Assembly: GCA_030681515.1 (NCBI GenBank)
Contig: JAUXSE010000045.1
Span: 1-64,000, forward strand
Reading direction: 5' to 3'
From: Geothrix sp.
GTDB taxonomy: Bacteria > Acidobacteriota > Holophagae > Holophagales > Holophagaceae
Length of the DNA stretch: 64,000 nt
Each line of letters begins with the position of its first letter. The first letter of the stretch is position 1. The position numbers and the translations under genes were made by a program. The notes beneath the pieces are model-generated. The model was given only the letters and a program-made list of their open reading frames with translations. It was not told the DNA's origin and ran no database searches. Of this stretch, positions 26,196 to 33,602 are shown in pieces.

Positions 26196-27969
26196 GCGTC
26201 TGCCCAATCCCCGCGGCGTCCTGGACGGACGCCCCTTCGCCCCGGAGGCCTGGATCCGCGCCGCGGGCGAGGCCTCACCCATCCTCTTCGCCTGGGAACT
26301 GGCGCGCATCCCGAAGGAACTGGATCCACCCGCGCGGCGGCGGCTCCACCTGCTGATCAGTCTGCTGCTGGCGGCCCAGGCCCAGGGCAGCACGCGGCTG
26401 GCCCTGGGTGGACCCACCCTCGCAGCCCTCCACCAAGCCTTTGGCGAGATCGCGGTGGACTGGGGCGCCTTCCTGGAGGATCCGCGCCTCGCCGGGATGG
26501 TGGGGACCCCGGATTCGGATCGTCCCCTCGTCCTGGGGGCCGGCTTCCTGACGACCCGGCGGATGTTCGCCGCGGAGCAGGGCGTGGCCGCCCGGATCCG
26601 GGATCTGGCCGCGGCGCCCCCGGCGGAGGATGCCATTCCGGAGGCCCTGCTCGACGCGCCCCTGACTCTCACGGAGGAGCAGCGGCGGGCGGTCCGCGGC
26701 GCGGTCGCGGGCCGCATCGCCCTCATCACCGGAGGCCCCGGCACGGGGAAGACGGCCATCCTGGCGGCGCTGATCCGGGCGCTGGTGGCGTCGGGGCTCG
26801 ATCCTGAATCCATCGCCCTCGCCTCGCCCACGGGGAAGGCGGCCCAGCGGATGGGACAATCGCTGTCAAGAACGCCCGTGGAGGGCCTGCCGGAGCCGCG
26901 CACCCTCCACCGCCTGCTGGGCTGGGACCCGCGCCTCCGGCGCTTCCGCCACGGTCCGGGCCATCCCCTGCGGGTCGCGGCCCTGGTGGTGGACGAATCC
27001 AGCATGGTGGGGCTCGAACTGATGGACGCCCTGCTCGCCGCCCTGCCGCCCGGGGCGAAGCTGGTGCTGCTGGGGGACGCCGGCCAGCTGCCCTCCGTCG
27101 AGGCGGGCACGGTGTTCCGGGATCTCGTCACCGGCCTGCCGGAGCGCACCTTCCGCCTCACCCGCAGCCACCGCATGGATGCCGCCGATCCCGCCGGACG
27201 GGCCATCCTGGAGGCCGCGCGGGCCGTGGGGGCCGGGGAGGCGCCGGTGCTCCGGGAGGCGGAACCCTCCGAGGATCCGGGGGCCCCCGGCATCGCCCTC
27301 TGGCCCTCGGACGACCCCGCGCTCCGGGCCTACCTCCGCCGCTGGCTGGCCCAGTACGCACGACCGGATGACGCCCCGTTCCGGCTGGAGGACGGGCGCC
27401 TGGATCCGGCGGACGCGGCCCGCCTGGCGGATCTCCTGGCCCGCTGGGACGCGGGGCGCCTGCTCTGCCTGCTGCGGGAAGGGGAGGGGCTGCGGTCCAG
27501 CGAGGGCCTGAACGCCTTCCTCCACGGGGAGGCCCTGAGGGAGGCCCGGCCCGGCCAGCCGCAAGGTCACTTCCTGCCTGGCGAACCGGTGATGGTGCGC
27601 CACAACGATGCCCTCCGGGGCCTCTTCAACGGGGATCAGGGCCTGGTGGCGCGGGTGGCCCGGGACGGGCATCCATCGCGCCTGGAAGCGGCCTTCCCGC
27701 GGCCCGATGGCTTCGTCTTCTTCCCCTTGGACAGCCTCCAGGCGGGCCTGGATCATGCCTATGCCCTCACGGTCCACAAGGCCCAGGGCTCCGAGTACGA
27801 CCGCGTGGCCCTGGTGCTGCCCACCCAGGACCACCCCCTGCTCACCCGCGAAATCCTCTACACCGCCCTCACCCGCGCCAAGCGCAGCGTGGCCGTCCTG
27901 GGCGATCCGGCCCTCCTGGCTGCCGGTGCGGCGCGAACCCTCCGGCGGGAGGGAGGACTGGTGTTCTAG
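26188..27969 (+). CDS. recD: Exodeoxyribonuclease V subunit alpha (RecD)
   Basis: SF1B 5'-3' helicase of RecBCD, 593 residues. Walker A is GGPGTGKTAIL. Other helicase motifs are ASPTGKAAQRMGQSL, VVDESSMVGLELMDALL, LLGDAGQLPSVEAGTVFRDL, VHKAQGSEYDRVALVLP and YTALTRAKRSVAVLG. The start is GTG 26188 inside the end of recB, with GGGGAGG seven bases upstream. It converges with the AMP-ligase-like gene: the two stop codons share the sequence CTAG, with a four-base overlap. Confidence 0.95.
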   Translation: MAERLPNPRGVLDGRPFAPEAWIRAAGEASPILFAWELARIPKELDPPARRRLHLLISLLLAAQAQGSTRLALGGPTLAALHQAFGEIAVDWGAFLEDPRLAGMVGTPDSDRPLVLGAGFLTTRRMFAAEQGVAARIRDLAAAPPAEDAIPEALLDAPLTLTEEQRRAVRGAVAGRIALITGGPGTGKTAILAALIRALVASGLDPESIALASPTGKAAQRMGQSLSRTPVEGLPEPRTLHRLLGWDPRLRRFRHGPGHPLRVAALVVDESSMVGLELMDALLAALPPGAKLVLLGDAGQLPSVEAGTVFRDLVTGLPERTFRLTRSHRMDAADPAGRAILEAARAVGAGEAPVLREAEPSEDPGAPGIALWPSDDPALRAYLRRWLAQYARPDDAPFRLEDGRLDPADAARLADLLARWDAGRLLCLLREGEGLRSSEGLNAFLHGEALREARPGQPQGHFLPGEPVMVRHNDALRGLFNGDQGLVARVARDGHPSRLEAAFPRPDGFVFFPLDSLQAGLDHAYALTVHKAQGSEYDRVALVLPTQDHPLLTREILYTALTRAKRSVAVLGDPALLAAGAARTLRREGGLVF

Positions 27970-28583
27970 GAGCGCCAGAAGTCCAGAAACGGTTCGGCAT
28001 TCCAGGGAGACGGGCCTCTCCGGAATCGCCCCAGAGGTCCGGAGGGCAGGGTGGGTTCGACCTCCAGAATGACATGGGCCCCGGCGTACAGGGCGCTCCA
28101 CAGGGCGGCGCGGAGGGTGGGTTCGGCCAGCCGCGCCAGGGGCAGCGCCACGCCGGTGGCGTGATCCCATCCGAGCCGGGTATTGAGGCGCCGGAGCCTC
28201 GCCATCAGCTCCCCCTGCTCCAGGCCCCCGGCGAACGGGGTGGAGGCCTGCACCACCTGCTCCCGGTCGTGGTAGGGACCGCGACCGGCCTCATCGTTGA
28301 AGCGGGGGCCGCCCAGCACTTCCGGTGGCACGGCCGGTCCGGATGGATCCCAGGCCAGCCCCGAGGCCGCCGCGGCCAGCTCCGCGGCCCAGTCCCAGGC
28401 GGTGCCCGTGGCGCTGAACACCGCATTGGGCGGCGCGTCGGCCCACAGGCCCAGGGCGACGCCTTCGGCCCGGTTGCGGAGCTGGGCATGGGACAGGGTG
28501 CCCCATCCGGGGGCCGTCAGGGCGGGCCGGTCCTGGAGCCGCGCCGCGCGCTGGATGAGGAGATCCCGAAGGGTGGAGGGCAT
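27966..28583 (-). CDS. Truncated AMP-binding (acyl-CoA synthetase-like) protein
   Basis: A 205-residue product whose first 75 residues resemble the N terminus of adenylate-forming ligases (LRDLLIQRAARLQDRPALTAPGWGTLSHAQLRNRAEGVALGL). The part near residues 145-180 resembles the following subdomain (LPLARLAEPTLRAALWSALYAGAHVILEVEP). The ATP-binding loop (TSGTTGxPKG) and the entire large domain that normally takes such enzymes to 500 residues or more are missing. It ends overlapping recD. It is either a remnant or a stand-alone domain with another role. The reading frame is intact, which argues for retention, but the family call is tentative. Confidence 0.6.
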   Translation of the reverse strand: MPSTLRDLLIQRAARLQDRPALTAPGWGTLSHAQLRNRAEGVALGLWADAPPNAVFSATGTAWDWAAELAAAASGLAWDPSGPAVPPEVLGGPRFNDEAGRGPYHDREQVVQASTPFAGGLEQGELMARLRRLNTRLGWDHATGVALPLARLAEPTLRAALWSALYAGAHVILEVEPTLPSGPLGRFRRGPSPWNAEPFLDFWRS

Positions 28584-28585
28584 GG

Positions 28586-28828
28586 ATGAAGTGTCGCAAG
28601 AGCGACCCGGAGGGCATCGAAAAACCTTCGGACCTTGCGCGTCTGATGCTCCAGGGAACCGTGAATGGGAAGTGGTATCGGCTGGTGGTGGAAAGGGTGG
28701 ACCGGAAGACATGGGTATTCGAGCCGGTGACGGGCCACACCAAGCCGAGTCGAGGGCTAACCCATTCCATTCCTGTGCATTTCCCATCCGGACTTCAGCC
28801 GGGGGGGTCCTCGTGGGGGGGATCATGA
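28586..28828 (+). CDS. Possible small protein (80 aa)
   Basis: An ATG at 28586 has GGAGGG five bases upstream and opens an 80-codon frame with a reasonable central segment (SDLARLMLQGTVNGKWYRLVVERVDRKTWVFEPVTGH). The C terminus is low-complexity Gly/Ser. It is divergent from, and directly abuts, the AMP-ligase-like gene. The rest of the gap to 28928 is G/C-run-rich DNA without a gene. No family is recognised and the call is weak. Confidence 0.35.
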   Translation: MKCRKSDPEGIEKPSDLARLMLQGTVNGKWYRLVVERVDRKTWVFEPVTGHTKPSRGLTHSIPVHFPSGLQPGGSSWGGS

Positions 28829-28928
28829 AACCCGGGTTCAACCGGGCCCTCTGGGGTCGGGTCAGTGGGAGTGACCCATTCCCACTCACCCCCCTCCGGA
28901 GTCCCGCTCCGGCATCTTGGAGATTCCC

Positions 28929-30593
28929 ATGCGTCCTTCGCTCCGCACGCTCTCTCTGCTGGCGATCCCCGCCCTCACCACCCTGGCCCTGACCGTGGCC
29001 TGCGGGGGCAGCACGTCCAGCACCCCGGTGGCCACGACCCCGACGCCCACGGGCGCGGCCTCGATCATCCTGACCGATGCGCCTTCGGATCAGTGGTCCG
29101 CCATCCAGGTGGTGGTCACCAAGGTGACCCTGCTCAACAAGACCGACCACACCAAGGAAGTGGTGGCCTTCGAGGGCGCCACGGCCAAGATCAACCTCGT
29201 GGATCTGGATAGCGTGGGCGAGCTGCTCGCCACGGCCCAGCTTCCCGTGGGCACCTATGATGCGCTGCGCATCACCATTGATCCCACCAGCGTGACCCTG
29301 GTGGATCTGGCCGGGAACACCCTTCCCAGCAGCCAGGTCCGCGTGACGGGAGCCAGTGTCCTGGTGAATCTCAGCGCGGACCTGGTGGTGACGGCCACCG
29401 GCAGCAACGCCGTGCAGATTGACTTCGACCTGAACCACCCCCTGTTCCTCGTCCAGCTGCCCGATGGGAGCTGGGTGATGAACCTGCAGGTGCGGCACCG
29501 CCTCAACGAGAATGGCATGACGGCCATGACCAAGCTCATGTTCCGGCACCGCCGGGGCACCATCGCCTCCGTGGGGACCTCCAGCTTCGTGCTGCGCACG
29601 GACAGCGGCAACGACCTCACCGTGAATGTGGGCGCCGGCGCCTGGTTCTTCGACGCGGACGCCAGGGCCCTGGGCAGCTTCGCCGGCCTGGCCGCGGGCA
29701 AGAACGCCCTGGTGTCCCTGCGCATGCAGGCGGACGGCACCCTCTGGGCCGTGCGCGTGTGGTACGGCGCGAACGCCCTGCCGGGCTGGACGCCCGAGGG
29801 CCATGTTTTCCGGGTGGACCAGGTCCAGAACCAGCTGATCGTCAGCGCCAGCAACGGCGCGCCCCGGATCATCGCCATTGACCCTGACACGGCCTTCACC
29901 TTCCGCTCGGCCCTGTCCCTCGGCACCGGCCCCGCCTTCCTCGCGAATGTCTGGACCGGCTTCAAGGTCCAGGTGGAAGTGAAGGATCCACTCGCGGTGC
30001 CCATGCACGCCAGATCCGTGGACATCCAGCGGGCCGTGGATGGCGGCGCGATCCAGAACGCCACCACCGCCTCCTTCACCTACCAGCACCTGCTGGCCGG
30101 GGACCGCACCCACGCCTATGCCAGCCCCTTCACCTGGTGGTATCTGGGCTTCCCGGCCATGACCTCCACCAGCCCCGGCGATTTCGCCATGGCCTGCGCC
30201 GGATCGGGCGATGTGCGGGTGCGGGGCGTGAGCGATCTGGTGTGGAACAGCGGTACCAGCGCCTGGGATGCCAGCAACGCCATCTTCCTGCCCGTGGCCC
30301 TGCCCCAGGGCACCATCAGCACCTCCTACAACGGCGGCCAGCTGGGCTTCACCTTCGTCAATTCCCTGGCCGTCAGCCAGACGATCACCGTGGGCCTGAA
30401 CACCACCGTGGGCATGCAGCCCATGGTGCTGGAAGTGGCCTACCAGGCCGGGGTGGGGGTGACGGTCACGCCCATTGATGCCAGCGCTTGGAGCGCCAAG
30501 CTCGTCAGCCCCACCCAGGCCCGCGTGGCCGTGGTGCCCAAGACCGACGGCACCTACGCGGCCTATGCGGTGGTGATTTTCACCGGGTTCTGA
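28929..30593 (+). CDS. DUF4382-containing lipoprotein
   Basis: A 554-residue exported protein. A signal peptide ends in an approximate lipobox (LALTVACGGS, Cys near residue 21), followed by a Thr/Pro spacer. The first domain (about 40-180), with GAASIILTDAPSDQWSAIQVVVTKVTLLNK and LPVGTYDALRITID, has the DUF4382 pattern found in secreted lipoproteins of several phyla. The remaining ~370 residues are beta-rich with several OB-like stretches (GTIASVGTSSFVLRTDSGNDLTV) and no recognised catalytic motif. The start ATG 28929 has TTGGAG seven bases upstream. It is probably anchored in the outer membrane, with unknown function. A strong hairpin terminator follows. Confidence 0.82.
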   Translation: MRPSLRTLSLLAIPALTTLALTVACGGSTSSTPVATTPTPTGAASIILTDAPSDQWSAIQVVVTKVTLLNKTDHTKEVVAFEGATAKINLVDLDSVGELLATAQLPVGTYDALRITIDPTSVTLVDLAGNTLPSSQVRVTGASVLVNLSADLVVTATGSNAVQIDFDLNHPLFLVQLPDGSWVMNLQVRHRLNENGMTAMTKLMFRHRRGTIASVGTSSFVLRTDSGNDLTVNVGAGAWFFDADARALGSFAGLAAGKNALVSLRMQADGTLWAVRVWYGANALPGWTPEGHVFRVDQVQNQLIVSASNGAPRIIAIDPDTAFTFRSALSLGTGPAFLANVWTGFKVQVEVKDPLAVPMHARSVDIQRAVDGGAIQNATTASFTYQHLLAGDRTHAYASPFTWWYLGFPAMTSTSPGDFAMACAGSGDVRVRGVSDLVWNSGTSAWDASNAIFLPVALPQGTISTSYNGGQLGFTFVNSLAVSQTITVGLNTTVGMQPMVLEVAYQAGVGVTVTPIDASAWSAKLVSPTQARVAVVPKTDGTYAAYAVVIFTGF

Positions 30594-30604
30594 TGCTGTT
30601 CACG

Positions 30605-30648
30605 GCTCCAAAAAGAAGCGGCGCTTTGGCGCCGCTTCTTTTTGGAGC
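30605..30648. terminator. 20-bp perfect hairpin terminator
   Basis: Arms 30605-30624 and 30629-30648 are exact complements with a TTTG loop. The outer part of the stem is A-rich on one side and T-rich on the other, so it could terminate in both directions. It lies 12 bases after the lipoprotein stop. Confidence 0.85.
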
Positions 30649-30659
30649 TCGGAAAAGAT

Positions 30660-30682
30660 AAAACCGATAGCTGGTCGGTTTT
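30660..30682 (+). promoter_or_regulatory. Candidate BlaI-type operator
   Basis: An 8-bp inverted repeat AAAACCGA-N7-TCGGTTTT lies 23 bases upstream of the BlaI-family start, followed by AT-rich TTTAAACTACA that could hold a -10 element. Its position and dyad symmetry suit self-repression by the BlaI-like protein. It does not match the classical BlaI/MecI box. Confidence 0.5.
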
Positions 30683-30704
30683 TAAACTACACTCCATTGG
30701 ACAG

Positions 30705-31139
30705 ATGGGTTTCCCCGTGACACGCCCCTTGCCTCCCCTCACCCTTGGCGATCTCGAAATGGAGGTCCTGGAACAGCTCTGGCGGCTGGGCTCGGGGGAT
30801 GTGCGGGCGGTCCATGCCGCCCAGGACAGAGGCCGGGACAATCAACCGAACACGGTCCAGTCGGCCCTTGAGCGGCTGTTCCGGAAGGGCCTGCTCGACC
30901 GCGAGAAACAGGGCCACGCCTACATCTACAGGCCCCGCCTGAACCGCGAGGAACTGGCGGCGCGGCTCATTGACGAAACCCTGGGCCGCATGAATCCCGC
31001 CAGGCCCCTGCCCCTGCTGGCGGCCTTCGTGGATCTCTCCCTTCAGAACGAGGACCTGGGTGCCCTGGAGGCGCTGGAGCGCCTGGTGGCCGAACGCCGA
31101 GCCCAACTGCAAAGCGGGCTGCGGCGAGAGTCCAGGTGA
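30705..31139 (+). CDS. BlaI/MecI/CopY-family transcriptional repressor
   Basis: A 144-residue winged-helix repressor. The N-terminal DNA-binding domain is LTLGDLEMEVLEQLWRLGSGDVRAVHAA...NTVQSALERLFRKGLLDREKQGHAYIYRPRL, the family's diagnostic pattern including the recognition helix TVQSALERL. The C-terminal helix (LVAERRAQLQSGLRR) serves dimerisation. ATG 30705 is used here. A GTG at 30717 is an alternative. The stop overlaps the following BlaR1-like gene (TGATG), the classical sensor-repressor pairing. The genes downstream are metal-efflux genes rather than a beta-lactamase, so it may have been recruited to control efflux. Confidence 0.9.
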   Translation: MGFPVTRPLPPLTLGDLEMEVLEQLWRLGSGDVRAVHAAQDRGRDNQPNTVQSALERLFRKGLLDREKQGHAYIYRPRLNREELAARLIDETLGRMNPARPLPLLAAFVDLSLQNEDLGALEALERLVAERRAQLQSGLRRESR

Positions 31140-32224
31140 TGCGTGTCCTGGGCGTCCTTGCCGTGGCAGCCCTCCTTGCCCTCGGCGTGGCAGTGCTCGT
31201 GGGTTGCGCCCTGGCCTGGGTCTATCCCCAGATGCGTGCCCGGGTGCTCCGCCTCGAACCCGGAAGAGCCAGCGCCTTCCTGCTCGGCATCAGTGTCATC
31301 CCCTGGATCAGCGGGGGGCTGAGCGTCCTGGTCTGCCTCCTTCCCTCGGCGTTCTCTGGGCTGAACTTTTCCGGGGATCACTGCCTGGAGCACGGCGGGC
31401 ATCCCCACCTCTGCCTCACCCACGGCCAATGGCAACCCACACTGCTGGGACTGCTCCTCGTCACGGGGTTGATGCTAGGCGTGGCGGTACCCCTGGCTCG
31501 TTTCCTCTGGACCTACTGGAAAGGGCGGCAAAGCCTCTCCTCCATGCTTGCTCTCGGAGAGCCCGACGAGATGTGGTGTTCGGGCTCTGTCCGAGCGCCA
31601 CAGGGGGGGGTCCGGGGGGGACATCGTGAGCCCAGCGAGCAGGCGGTCCCCCCCGGATCGTGTCAAGGCTTCTTCCGCCTCAAGGTGGCTCCGCCGCTGG
31701 CCTTCACCACGGGGATTTTCCGGCCCCGAGTCTGTCTTTCGGACGGCCTCCTGAAGGCTCTTTCGCCGGAGCATGTCGAGGTGGTGCTGGCCCACGAAAA
31801 GGCCCACCAGCAGCGGCGGGACGGACTCCGTCTGCTCCTGGCCGAGGCCCTCACCCTGATCCTGCCGCCCCAGCTCCGCAGCCAGCTGCTGGGGGACCTG
31901 GTCCACACCACGGAACGGGCCTGCGACGAAAGGGCCGCGCTGCATGCGGGAGACGCCCTTCAGGTGGCTGAAGCTCTGCTGGCGGCGAGCCGTCTGCACC
32001 TGGGCGTCTGGCCTGGGCTGTGGCGCTCCATGCCCTCCTTCGGAGGCGGCCATCTCCGCCCCCGGGTGGAAGCGCTGGTGAACCCCCCTCCCGCGGCCTT
32101 CAGCGCATGGTGGGCCGGGGCCAGGGCCTGGCCTGCGGGCCTGCTCCTGCTGGGGCTGCTGGTGGCCCTTTCCGGAGAGGTCCACCACGCCCTTGAATCC
32201 CTTCTCGGCCTGTTGAGCTCCTAG
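31139..32224 (+). CDS. M56 (BlaR1-like) membrane metallopeptidase with in-frame repeat insert
   Basis: A 361-residue inner-membrane protein. Hydrophobic helices lie at about 3-28, 50-70, 100-125 and 325-350. A gluzincin motif LAHEKAHQQRRDG (HExxH, about residue 218) is followed by ERACDERAALHAGDA, where the third zinc ligand is expected. BlaR1-type proteases cleave their partner repressor after a signal. There is no penicillin-binding domain after the last helix, so the signal is not a beta-lactam by this architecture. Between the second membrane pair and the protease (about residues 150-180) the sequence RAPQGGVRGGHREPSEQAVPP is encoded by a G-run/C-run inverted repeat and looks inserted. 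Confidence 0.82.
   Translation: MRVLGVLAVAALLALGVAVLVGCALAWVYPQMRARVLRLEPGRASAFLLGISVIPWISGGLSVLVCLLPSAFSGLNFSGDHCLEHGGHPHLCLTHGQWQPTLLGLLLVTGLMLGVAVPLARFLWTYWKGRQSLSSMLALGEPDEMWCSGSVRAPQGGVRGGHREPSEQAVPPGSCQGFFRLKVAPPLAFTTGIFRPRVCLSDGLLKALSPEHVEVVLAHEKAHQQRRDGLRLLLAEALTLILPPQLRSQLLGDLVHTTERACDERAALHAGDALQVAEALLAASRLHLGVWPGLWRSMPSFGGGHLRPRVEALVNPPPAAFSAWWAGARAWPAGLLLLGLLVALSGEVHHALESLLGLLSS
31611..31657. repeat. In-frame 12-bp inverted repeat of G7/C7 tracts inside the BlaR1-like gene
   Basis: TCCGGGGGGGAC (31611-31622) is exactly complementary to 31646-31657, with a 23-nt loop. Another eight-G run lies just upstream. It codes for a Gly/Pro-rich linker between membrane and protease parts and does not break the frame. 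Confidence 0.85.
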
Positions 32225-32231
32225 GAAACCC

Positions 32232-33602
32232 ATGCCACAACCCCACCTTTTTTTGACGAAAACACCGAGCAGCCATCGGTTTTCCTGGATCAGCCTTGTG
32301 CTTGGTGGCGTCCTGCCGCTGAGTGGCCAGAGCACTCAGGGCACTCAGAGCGTTCCGGGCGCCCACACCGAAGCTGCTGCCGTCCAGCGGGTGCTGGCCC
32401 GGCCGGATCTGAAACAGCTCTGGATCCTGCCCGAAGCCCAGGCCCAGGCGCAGCGGACGGAAGCGGGGCTCTGGGCGAATCCCAGTCTGGGGGCCAGCCG
32501 CGATCACCCCAATGGGCCGACAGGACCCCGACGGGAGGACACCTTCCAGATCATCCAGCCGGTGGACTTTTCGGGTCGCCGGGGCCTTCGAAAGGACGCG
32601 GCGGATCTTCGACTGAAAGCCGCCGAAGGTGACCGGGACGCCATCCGGGCGGAGCTGGTCCAGCGGGTGCGGCAAACCTTTCACCAGAACCTGCTTCACC
32701 AGGAGCGCTTGAAGCGCCTGGCGGCCGCCGTGGATCGCGTGAGCCGCCTGGCCGGGGCTCTGGAGCGCCAGGAGATGGCGGGTGAAGCCTCGGGAGCCGA
32801 GCGCCGCCGGGCCCAGCGGGAGTTGGACGGACTGCGGGTGCGCCTGGCCCAGGAGCGCGCGGCTTCCCTTCGGGCCAGGGAACAGCTGAACCTCCTAGCG
32901 CAGTGGGAGGCCGCAGCAGGAGCGGAGGGCCACCGGCCGCAGGTCGGCCCGCAGGGTGCGCCCCAGGACGGGGCGCATGAGGCCGCAGCAGGAGCGGAGG
33001 CCCCATCCCCGGTCCTGATCGGCAGCCTGGTGCCGGAAGCGCCCCCCCCGCTCGACGAGATCCTGAAGCTCCTGCCTGAAGCACCCACCCAGCGCAGGGT
33101 TCAGCAGGAGGCCCAGGCCCTGGACCTGGAAGCCCGCGCCTCCCGCAGATGGACGCCGGATTTGAACCTGGGGGCTGGCGTGAAACGGTGGGAAGAAGGG
33201 GGCCTGAAAGGAAGCGGCGCCATCTTCTCCCTGGGCGTGACGCTCCCGGCCTGGAATCGGGGCCAGGCCCAGCGTCAGCGGACCGAAGCGGAAGCGAGGG
33301 CGGGCCAGACCCGCGCATCCCTGGCCAGGGACGAGGCCCGGGCCGAAGCCAGGGCTCTTTGGCGAGAGGCCTCGGATCTCGGAGCTGCCGCGCGGGAGAT
33401 CCTCGGCCGTGCCGTGGAGGACACACCCAGACTCCTGAAGGGCGCGGAAGCCGCCTTCGAGGCCGGAGAAACGGGCCTCTTCGAATTGCTGGACGTGCAT
33501 CGCAGCGCCCTCGACACCGATCTCCAGGCCCTGGATCTGGCCTTCGCCGCCCGCAAGGCCCGCATTGACCTCGACCGTCTGCTCGGAAGGATTGAACCAT
33601 GA
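32232..33602 (+). CDS. TolC-family outer-membrane efflux channel (operon 1)
   Basis: A 456-residue exported protein with a signal peptide (about 15-33) and the long alpha-helical heptads of outer-membrane efflux proteins: LIQPVDFSGRRGLRKDAADLRLKAAEGDRDAIRAELVQRVRQTFHQNL, then a second half with SLGVTLPAWNRGQAQRQRTEAEARAGQT. It forms the exit duct of the RND pump encoded downstream. A Gly/Ala/Pro segment at about residues 226-257 is encoded by the structured repeat at 32907-33000 and interrupts the helical hairpin at the middle of the protein. The gene ends in an ATGA overlap with the adaptor gene. Confidence 0.85.
   Translation: MPQPHLFLTKTPSSHRFSWISLVLGGVLPLSGQSTQGTQSVPGAHTEAAAVQRVLARPDLKQLWILPEAQAQAQRTEAGLWANPSLGASRDHPNGPTGPRREDTFQIIQPVDFSGRRGLRKDAADLRLKAAEGDRDAIRAELVQRVRQTFHQNLLHQERLKRLAAAVDRVSRLAGALERQEMAGEASGAERRRAQRELDGLRVRLAQERAASLRAREQLNLLAQWEAAAGAEGHRPQVGPQGAPQDGAHEAAAGAEAPSPVLIGSLVPEAPPPLDEILKLLPEAPTQRRVQQEAQALDLEARASRRWTPDLNLGAGVKRWEEGGLKGSGAIFSLGVTLPAWNRGQAQRQRTEAEARAGQTRASLARDEARAEARALWREASDLGAAAREILGRAVEDTPRLLKGAEAAFEAGETGLFELLDVHRSALDTDLQALDLAFAARKARIDLDRLLGRIEP
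32907..33000. repeat. Structured in-frame repeat, copy A, with flanking 22-bp direct repeat
   Basis: A 26-nt lead (beginning GAGGCCGCAGCAGG) is followed by hairpin 1 (CCGGCC-GCA-GGTCGG, 32933-32947), the constant CCCGCAGGG and hairpin 2 (TGCGCCCC-AGGAC-GGGGCGCA, 32957-32977). The first 22 nt of the lead recur exactly at 32979-33000. Copy B at 42804-42878 has the same plan with different paired bases. Confidence 0.9.

Noticed and set aside
27966-30113. A 700-residue minus-strand protein across 28-30 kb
   Set aside because: Only the last 205 codons look like a protein family. The rest is antisense to the DUF4382 lipoprotein gene.
30705-32224. A beta-lactam resistance locus
   Set aside because: There is no beta-lactamase and no penicillin-binding domain on the BlaR1-like protein. 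The downstream genes are metal efflux.
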